NCBI GenBank assembly: GCA_032718475.1
Contig: JAUCBJ010003492.1
Location: forward strand, 1-31,415
DNA: 31,415 bases
Reading direction: 5' to 3'
Origin: Nemertoderma westbladi
Lineage: Eukaryota > Xenacoelomorpha > Nemertodermatida > Nemertodermatidae
Shown piece after piece: positions 1 to 9,000 of this stretch. The notes under the pieces are model-generated. The model saw only the letters and a list, made by a program, of their open reading frames with translations, did no database searches and was not told where the DNA came from. A program made the position numbers and the translations under genes. How positions within the stretch are numbered: position 1 is the first letter of the stretch; each line of letters starts with the position of its first letter.

Positions 1-811
1 AATGACTGATCTGATTATTATTAGGACCATTACTAAAATGACAAAATAAAATTGATCATTTCTAGAATAATTTTATACATCCTGGGACGTAAATTTTTGG
101 CATAATCCTATATAAGTCCTATATATAATGTTAATATTTAATAATATACTTGTTCATACTGATAAATAACTTTATATTACTGCCTGCATGTGCCACTTCC
201 AGAATGTTACGAATAATTTTCATGTCATTCTTTTTATGAATTCCAAACTAATATTATAATTCCGCATTCAATTCCTAAATTGTTCTAAACTTTATAAACA
301 AATGTAGAAGAAAAACTCTCACCTAGAAGGAAGAGCAGAAAAATATAATACTAAATAAGGGTTGGATCGTGAAAAATATAAGAAAATATAGTCTCTTCTA
401 AGTCCAGATGATTTTCTCCAGTTTAAGGGTTAAAATATTATGGGAAAGGCGCAGGTTACAGTCGCGGTGTTTTCTAACCAAAACAATTTAAACGAAACCA
501 GATTTCGTATGCGATAAACTTGGGCCATTGAACAGTGCGAATGCATCTAAACTATCTTCTTTTATCTAGCTAACTGTTATGAAAGGGGAGAGCACCCATT
601 TACCCTACCCAAGTGTGGGTTGAAATTAAAAGAAATAATACTTTTTTGTAACTTTTCCGAAATAAATTCAAATATATATTTTCTCAAACCGTGATCTAAG
701 AAATTTACAAGAATTGAAATAATTGTCAAGTTTTATGTCATAAACATTGACCTGGGGTAAACCTTTAGCCACTCACTAACTATAAAACAAATCGTTATAT
801 TTCAAATAATA
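1..811. other. AT-rich region downstream of BPTF stop (3' UTR/intergenic), no gene seen
   Basis: The stretch is very AT-rich and I see no convincing open reading frame, RNA gene or repeat. It must contain the BPTF 3' UTR and cleavage site. No AATAAA hexamer was found on the minus strand just after the stop. The variant ATTAAA occurs on the minus strand at 142-137, about 670 bases past the stop, and TATAAA-type variants occur nearer. I cannot say which is used. Confidence 0.5.
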
Positions 812-3052
812 CTACTTCCTGTGACTCCGTATCATTTCGGTTTTCAGTTTTCGCAGTTTCGTAACAAAATAGGATTCCAACGCATCAGCGCATTGGTAAA
901 ATGAAGTTTTGGGAGAATTATAAACTCGGCAGTTATCAAAGAGTTTGGCTACATCATTAACAAAATCCTTAAGAGTCTTATAGTGGTGGTTGTTAACCCT
1001 CTTCTCGATGGTGGATAAGTCGATGGGATCCTTTATAATATCGTAGTAGTCCGGGACTTCTTCTTGATTGACAGGGAACTGAAAGGGCCACGCCATTTTA
1101 TGACCACGAAGAAACGAAACCACTTTTTTAAGAGATTCGACGTCTGAGTCTAATAGATTAGCGAGAGTGACATTCTGGTCGACGCCAGCATGCTGTCCAG
1201 ACGATCGCAACCTCTCGTGACACTTCGGACACGTGTACGACTCGATATACTTCGACTCTTTCTCAAGGACCCCAACGCATTTCCCGTGGAACCAATCGTT
1301 GCAGAGATCGCAACCGATGTAGAACGCAGATGTGTCGTAAACAGCGCGACATATACAGTAGCGGCGCTGGGACCCTGCCGCGTCGACGCAGTCCGGACAC
1401 CGCCACTCGGACAACCGACGCGTGTCCGCCTCCGTCAACCCCACGCAACTGCCGTGGAACCAACCCCGACACGTGTCGCACCCGACGTAGAACCGACTGG
1501 AATCGTACCGCGTCCGACAGATACAATGAAGCTGCTCGGGAGATCGCACCTCGGACCTGCAACGTTTCTCGTCTCCGACAATCTGCCGTTTCTTCGTCGG
1601 CGACTCCCCTAAACTCCCCTCATCGTCCTCATCACGATTACGTCGCCTCGCAGCAGGTTTCACTACCGGTTTCTTTACTTCAGTTTTAGCAACAGTCGCG
1701 TGATTCTCACCGAATATCTCCGCCTGTATCTCTGCCAACAGAATATTCTCAAGATGATGCCGTTTCCGAATAATATCCTTCTTAAGAGAATCTTTATTCC
1801 GCGACAGACACAGTTTATCTTCATTGGCTCTACTTCGTTTCGCATAAAACAATTCCCTCTCTTCCCTAAGTCGCATCGACTCGACTTTGCGTTCGGTGTC
1901 CAGTCTACGCCGTTCTGCGGACACTGCCTCGGCGCTGTACGACGGGAAGGTCGTAATGTTCCCGGATGGATCCATTCTGCGGCTCTTTGACGAGGATAAA
2001 CTCCGTTTAATCGCCTCGATTTGGTTCATAAGGTTCACAACACGAATCGGCGGCAGATTCTGTTGGTTTAGAACCGCCAGTAATTGATCGTTCGGCACAG
2101 ACGCTAAGGCTTCCATGGTCTTAAGATCGATTGTGGGCGGTCCACCTTGTCGGAGTCCCCCACTGGAGGGCGTCTGTGGCACGCCGGCGGGGCTTATGGC
2201 CGCCATTGCGGGTTTGGTCGCGTTATCCTGTATCGCTTTGTGGACCTGGGCCGCATTGGCGCCGGATATGACCACCTGGCTGCCCTTCTGGGTCACCGAG
2301 CACCCCTCCGGGATGGGTATACGGACCCCGTTCGGCAGCTGCACCAAGTGCTGCTGCACGCCGATAGAGGCGCCCGGTGTGACACCCAGTAGCACGGAGC
2401 GGCCCTGACCATCCATGACCTTAACTAAACCCCCCATTATCTGTTGGGGCGAGGAATTCCCGCTAACAGCAGGGCGCTGACCCCCCAGAATAGAAGGTTT
2501 ACTAGCGATATGAACGACATCCGAACTCAACACAACATCTTTCTTGCCCCTCAACTTGGATATTTCTTCCTCTACTTTTTTGAGTATCCGGACGTTGGAA
2601 TCTCCGTTTCCGTTTACGGCGACTGGCAGGGAGGACCCGTACTTTCTACCCGCAACCCTCCTCCCTTGCGCTTTCTCCCGGGGACTCATTCTCTCCTCCT
2701 CTTCCTTCACGCCTCTCACCGGGAGCGGAGTTCCTCCCCCTTTAGGGAGCGGCGGCGGGACCTTCTTATCGTCGTAGGTTCGCACCTCCCACGGCTCCAA
2801 CGACTCCTCCGGGATCCACACCGTATGGGTTCGCGTCTCGAATCGGCCCGACGTGTCGTCCAGCTTGGCGGCCTCCCGCTGACGCAGACCTTGTCTGCGA
2901 CCCCCGCCCGGCCGGTTGCTAGGCGATGGGACAACCACTTCCGGTTGACGTAACGGCCGGACAGTAACTCGGACTTTGTACTCCGACCGCAGACATTCTG
3001 GTTGGATGTCTCGTCGTTCCAGAAGAACTCGGGTGGTAAGAGTTTCCTCTAT
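812..3052 (-). CDS. BPTF: BPTF terminal coding exon: coiled coil, tandem PHD fingers, bromodomain
   Basis: This exon encodes 746 residues and the stop. The acceptor is ATTAG at 3057-3053, and the first residues (IEETLTTRVLLERRD) resemble the start of the equivalent human segment. Residues about 350-450 are rich in Arg, Glu and Lys and probably form a coiled coil, followed by basic and acidic stretches that could hold a nuclear localisation signal. The first PHD finger is residues 509-555 and the second 565-611, both with the Cys4-His-Cys3 zinc pattern. The second keeps the H3K4me3 aromatic cage (Y565, Y572, Y578, W587). The first has His at the first cage position (H509, Y516, Y522, W531). 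The bromodomain, about residues 630-735, has the WPF shelf (655-657), the ZA-loop PDYY motif and the acetyl-lysine-binding Asn (N712 in CRVYNSP). The protein ends a few residues after the last helix, as usual for this family. The exon is GC-rich against AT-rich flanks. Confidence 0.95.
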   Translation of the reverse strand: MEETLTTRVLLERRDIQPECLRSEYKVRVTVRPLRQPEVVVPSPSNRPGGGRRQGLRQREAAKLDDTSGRFETRTHTVWIPEESLEPWEVRTYDDKKVPPPLPKGGGTPLPVRGVKEEEERMSPREKAQGRRVAGRKYGSSLPVAVNGNGDSNVRILKKVEEEISKLRGKKDVVLSSDVVHIASKPSILGGQRPAVSGNSSPQQIMGGLVKVMDGQGRSVLLGVTPGASIGVQQHLVQLPNGVRIPIPEGCSVTQKGSQVVISGANAAQVHKAIQDNATKPAMAAISPAGVPQTPSSGGLRQGGPPTIDLKTMEALASVPNDQLLAVLNQQNLPPIRVVNLMNQIEAIKRSLSSSKSRRMDPSGNITTFPSYSAEAVSAERRRLDTERKVESMRLREERELFYAKRSRANEDKLCLSRNKDSLKKDIIRKRHHLENILLAEIQAEIFGENHATVAKTEVKKPVVKPAARRRNRDEDDEGSLGESPTKKRQIVGDEKRCRSEVRSPEQLHCICRTRYDSSRFYVGCDTCRGWFHGSCVGLTEADTRRLSEWRCPDCVDAAGSQRRYCICRAVYDTSAFYIGCDLCNDWFHGKCVGVLEKESKYIESYTCPKCHERLRSSGQHAGVDQNVTLANLLDSDVESLKKVVSFLRGHKMAWPFQFPVNQEEVPDYYDIIKDPIDLSTIEKRVNNHHYKTLKDFVNDVAKLFDNCRVYNSPKTSFYQCADALESYFVTKLRKLKTEMIRSHRK

Positions 3053-6000
3053 CTAATGAATGAAAAGATCGATGAGCGCCTCACAACATTCAATGTTAAT
3101 ATAAATACAATAATATTTATAGAGTTTAGTAGTTAGAGTATAGGGTTAATAATAATAAAAAATACAAATTCGAAATATGAAATATTGTGTTCATTACGTT
3201 ATTATATGAGATAATTTGTTGTGCCTTTAATGAAATATTTCGCGCAGGTCATTTTGCCTTCTAACCAGTAAATTCAGCTTTAAAAAAGAATTCTCCACAT
3301 GAGCTATTAAACAGCTACTTTAGATAAGAAATGTGATAATTTAATATTTTAATTTATTTCCATTTTCAATTAAATAATTCAGTAAAAAAAATAAAATAAA
3401 AAATATTTCAGTAAAATTGATTTTCGTCTTAATTTGAAAAATTTATTTATTTTAGGCCCAGAATGAATTAATTGTAAGTAATTACCTCATCCGTGTTCAT
3501 CCACACTGGGCTCTCCGTGGTAGACGGTGGTTTCTGAACGAGTGCGTCCCAGCGAATGCAAGAGGTTAGCACGCGGATACACATGGCGCAGGTTGCTAGG
3601 TTACATATTGACGCGAGTCGCCAGCGCCAGCAAGTCTTCAGCACGGGTCGGGGGGCGGGGTAGATCCAATGGGGTGTCGACTTGGCTGAGTAGGAGAACC
3701 CAGACACCTCGAGATTACCAGCCCGACTCGCGGCCCTCAGCGCCTCCTTGCGGGGGACAGCGAAGAGCGTTTTTGCGCCGCGTTTCGTCATGAACTTGTG
3801 GCAACGGGGTACCGGTCGTCTCTGCGACCCCGGGTTGGTGTGGCGGTGCAGTTGGCCCAGGTTGACAGTCAACCCGGTGGGGCGCGGAGGTTCCGGTCGG
3901 AACTCCCCCGCTAGGGGCGTATCGGCATCGATATCGGACGGGGCGCTACGGGACGGACAGTCGGAGGAGTAGCAGACGGTAAGCGATTCCCGCAAGGAAC
4001 ACGAGGGGGAGTAACAAACTTTAGTTACGAGTTGATAAAATTCCCAGGCTGCTCTTTCTTGGTCTCTTTGTTTCCTAGGAAACATTAAATATTAACAAAT
4101 GAGATAAAAAAACAATTATTTATTTCGCCAGGATTAACATAGGGGTAATCATAGTAATCATATTGTTTTATATAACATTCGGTAAACCAGGCATGACCCT
4201 GCATACTAGGTTACAAACAACGTTGTACAAGTGTACAGCTATTTTCGAGGGTTATACAATATACATTCACCCGTAAAAGCCCATTAGCGCCAAATTTTAT
4301 CCGGCTTCTAAAGAAGAGTGCTGACATGGAGGCGTTTTGACATATGTGACCCAACACATAGAAAGGGGTCAATTGACAAAAAAATGGTTTTTAACTTTTT
4401 GTTGGTTTTATATAGATAATTTAACGGAGAATTTCCCATTGAAAACCATTTGTTAATATCTCTTTTCGTTTTTGAGTTATTGTAGATTTAGTAAGACAAG
4501 GTTCTGAGATAATTTCATAGCAACATTCTGAGAAAATTCGATTTAAAATTTTCAAACCTTCCCGCCATTTTCAGAAACCGCTGTGATTTTTCAAACATCA
4601 TTTGAACATTTCTGAATGGAATGGATATTCAATAACATCAACATAATTATAGCATTGGAAGATTCCACAGACAGTTATTTAATATATTTTGTCAGTTTTA
4701 AGGTTTGACAGATTCTTTACATGTATGTTTGTCTGTCTGTATGCATACCCTTTTCTTATTTTGTCTATGAAATAATAAAGAAATTGCAATACCTACTGTA
4801 GTCGAAATATTTGCTACCGGGGGATTTCTTGGTCGGTAAACTTTTTATGGTGTCAGTTTTAATGTTTGTCAGGATCTACACGGTCAGTATGTTTGTATGT
4901 CATTCTGTTTGTCTGTCTGTCTGTATGTATGTATGTATGTCTGACGTACAGACATACATATAAACAGACAGTAAAGATGATGTTAAACGTAAAAACTGAT
5001 ATCGGAAATGTCTTCGCCGACATATAAAACCACCATAGCCATATTTTGGTTAGGGTTAAATACTATTCTTAATTTTTTGACGGACATACATACAGACAAA
5101 CAGACTGACTGACTTACAGACATACATAGAGACAGACCGTCAAGATTTCGTAAACATGAAAAACTGACATCGAAAATGGATTCAACGACCTGGAAAACCC
5201 CCCAGAGCCATATTTTTGTAAAGTTACATTATTTTTTCAACTTTTTAACTGACATACACATACAGATAAATAGTCTGACAGACAGACATACAGACATACA
5301 TAGAAGCATACAGTTAAGATGATGTTAAACGTAAAAACTGATATCGGAAATGAGTTTGCCGACCTAGAAAACCCCCATAACCATATTTTAGTAAGGTTAA
5401 ATGATTTTCTTAATTTTTTGACGGACATACATACAAACAAACAGACTGACTGACATACAGACATACATAGAGACAGACAATCAAGATATCGTAAACATGA
5501 AAAACTGGCATCGAAAATGGATTCACCGACCTGGAAAACCCCCCAGAGCCATATTTTTGTAAAGTTAAATTATTTCTTCAATGTTTTCACTCACATACAT
5601 ACAGACAAACAGACTGACAGACAAATAGACAGACATACATAGAAAAAGACAATTAAGATGCTCTCAAATGTAAAACTGATATCGGAAATGAGTTCGCCAA
5701 CCTAGAAAACCCCCATAGCCATATTATGGTGAGATTATATGATTTTCTTTATTTTTTGATTGACAAACAGCCAGACAAACAAACAGACAGACAGACATTT
5801 TCTATAAGTACTGAAACCTTAGAAGTTATTTTTTTGGATTCTACGTTAAATTTCGATCTTAAATCAATAAAATAATGAAATTTAATTTTTTTTTGTTTTC
5901 TATGATTTTTTCATATATTTGAAATTTCTGGAAAATGAGATTATTTGAAATTGACCCCTTTCTATGTGTTGGGTCACATATTTTGAAACATTCGCCATTT

Positions 6001-9000
6001 TTACATAAATTTGACACTTTTGGACGTATATTTTTTACACAACTGCAAAGAAAATGAAAAAGATGTGTCAAAAAAATCTAAAAAAAACAATATGAAAAAA
6101 ATGTGTCAAAAATGCCAAATTTCTCGGAATTTCTTTAATTTTTGGAAAAGCCTTTGAATTGCATTTGAAATTTATAAATTGCATTCGCCAGAAATGCATT
6201 CAAAGTTTATGGTTAGGGTAATTTAATTAATTCGAAAATGTTAGACTGCGCATGCGCACAACACAGTTGAAAATTTTGTTGCAAGGGTTTACCGGGTCGG
6301 TTATTTCATTTCTGAAGTCAGTTTTCTCATTTGACAGCGTCATGGCTGCCTGAATTGCTGACTTTATGTCCGTCAAAATATGACATTCAGCTGAACAGAC
6401 AAACAGACAATAAGGATGACGTCATACATGAAAACTGACACCTGAAATAAAATCACCAACCATGAAAACCTTCAGCATAACAAATTTCTTAGCTAGTTGG
6501 TATGTATTCCCACTACTTTGACAGACAGATCGTCATAACATATACCCCATAACAATACGTTTAGCTAGGGGAATGCTTTCCATATATTGTCAGACAGACA
6601 GACGGTCATACAGACAGACCGACAGACAAACATTATAGACTTCGAAAAACATAAAAACTGACATCAGAAATGAATCAGCGATCAGGAAAACCACATCAAA
6701 AATGTTAACCAGGTGGTATGTTGTCATTATATTTTGACAGACAAATAATATTTATTCTGTGCAGCTATTAAATACTACCACTATGCTATCAAACCAACTA
6801 CCGTCGACTGGCTGTCGTGCTATTAGTCTTTTATATTATTAACCATCCAAATCGTAATCCTGCTTGCTTTCACCCTACCGGTAATTAATTTCCATATCAA
6901 TTAAATCATTATTACATTACTATCGCTTCATTTGATGTCTGTGAACCTAACTAATGAACTGCATAATTTATAAATATTGTCTCCTTTTGCTTCATAATTA
7001 ATGTCAATCCTAATCTTATTTCAACTATTGTTTCTTATTTAACTTAGTCCAAATCACATACAAAACCAATAATAAACACAATCTACTGATTATGTTATAC
7101 TTATATTTGCACACTTATTGCACACTTATTATATATATATACAATATACATACGCCTATGACATCTTATTGTCAATTTTAATCTGTGCTGTGCAATTATT
7201 AAATTTTAATTTGTATCTCTGAATGTCTTATACCGATTTTAATATGTGTCAATCTTGTGCACTTTTATTATATGTTCTTGTGCAATTTTATGTCAATTGT
7301 ATTTGATTAAAACAATGAAATGAAATGAAACGTTCAACTTTACTCCTGTGGTGATAAATAATATATATATATATTATATATATTATATACATTATATATA
7401 TAATGTTAGTTAGACCAAAGAGCACACAAACATTGTTACTGTTAATGATGCATTCTAGACAATAGTGGGGGGTTAGGAATTACGAGACTAAACTGATGGT
7501 TGATTCACCTTGTTCCAAAAGAGCCATCTGCTCATAAAGTAAATGATATTCACCGGTAATTTTATTTCCAGACAGAAATAAAGTCCAATTTAAATTATTT
7601 ATCAACGTAAAATAAAGTAAAGTATTTTCGAAACACTGAGTCCCAGATACTCCTCCAAGGGGGCCACACTAACTCCCGATGTTGAACATGGTTTTACTTT
7701 TAACGCAGTGCAGTGAAGATCAAGATACCGTGATAAATTATCATGCTGTAACTGAAAGTGGCCTATAGAAAAGTTAACTCATTTCTGAACTATCAAAATT
7801 TCAAAATCACGTAAGTTGAAAATTGTAATATTTGGAAATTTTAGTGCCCTGCACAGTTAGTAGTGTAAAGTGCACCGCACAGTTAGTAGCGTAAAGTGCA
7901 CCGCACAGTTAGTAGCGTAAAGTGCACCGCACAGTTAGTAGTGTAAAGTGCACCGCACAGTTAGTAGTGTAAAGTGCACCGCACAGTTAGTAGCGTAAAG
8001 TGCACCGCACAGTTAGTAGTGTAAAGTGCACCGCACAGTTAGTAGTGTAAAGTGCACCGCACAGTTAGTAGCGTAAAGTGCACCGCACAGTTAGTAGTGT
8101 AAAGTGCACCGCACAGTTAGTAGCGTAAAGTGCACTGTTTCTCAATATACTCGACTTCTACAAAACTAACCGTTTCTCGATTTCCCTATGAAGTTTCTCC
8201 AACTGAATTCGTTCCCCTAGCAACGCCGCGAGTCGAAACGAATTAATCGGAATTTGAGGAAACCGAGTTCTATCGACTAGACACCGACTGACATCAATAA
8301 CGTCGGGAGGAAATGACGTCACTTCCGAGTCGGTGACAGTTGAAGAAACATTACCAATCCCACCGGGAAGATCATCAGTTCTGTTAGTAATGCTATCAGT
8401 TTCGGTTGCTACTTCATCAGTTTTGCTGCAACTATTATTAGTTACGGAAGTATTATTGCACTGCTTATCAATGATTGTAGCCTGGCTAGTATCGCTACTG
8501 CACTCAGTGGAAAGTCGTGTAGAACCAGCAGTTACCAATGGATGTTCCGTTACAGCTGATGGCATATCAGAATCAGCTGTTAATATTTCTGATACAGCTG
8601 ATTGATCGACAGAATCAGCTGTTAATTTTTCTGATACAGCTGATTGAACGACAAAATCAGCTGTTACTTTTTCTGATACAGCTGATTGAACGACAGAATC
8701 AGCTGTTAATTTTTCTGATACAGCTGATTGAACGACAGAATCAGCTGTTACTTTTTCTAATACAGCTGATTGTACAACAGAATCAGCTGTTACTTTTTCT
8801 GATACAGCTGATTGTACATCAGAATCAGCTGTTAATTCTTGCGATAGTTTTTCGACAGTTAATTGTTCCGAAATGGAAACAATCGATTCTATTTGAGTAG
8901 AATCCGAAGGATTCCCCAACTGAACACCAGTAGTGGTTCCTTGGGACGACCAATCAGGTTGTTGGACAGGATTGTGTGCGGCGGCGACGACATTCCGTTT

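Larger units (their letters stand above)
4075..8170 (-). other. BPTF: BPTF intron (4.1 kb), filled with repeats
   Basis: The intron has donor GTTAGT at 8170 and acceptor TTCCTAG ending at 4075, and splits an Arg codon 2+1. In sense order it contains an 11-copy 26-bp array, about 450 bp without recognised features (7404-7849), an AT microsatellite, a possible retroelement 3' end, and two head-to-head arrays of a ~170-bp monomer. No exon was found inside, and the flanking exon phases join directly. Confidence 0.8.

Noticed and set aside
1190-2953. Plus-strand frames opposite the BPTF terminal exon
   Set aside because: They are antisense shadows of a GC-rich conserved exon. The minus strand has PHD and bromodomain signatures and the plus strand has none.
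4085-4085. ATG at the start of the 3468-4085 open frame as a gene start
   Set aside because: The splice acceptor at 4075 joins in phase with the upstream exon, and conserved BPTF sequence starts only after it, so the ATG is intronic.
5237-6071. Minus-strand frames with Cys/Val/Leu-rich repeats (5237-5464) and Lys/Ile-rich sequence (5859-6071)
   Set aside because: The first is the GACA/ATAC-rich satellite read through. The second is low-complexity AT-rich sequence. Neither shows a domain.
8538-8900. Plus-strand frame with repeated QNQLLIFLIQLIER peptide
   Set aside because: It is the antisense reading of the in-frame 42-bp coding repeat. The minus strand fits the conserved BPTF exon with correct splice phases.
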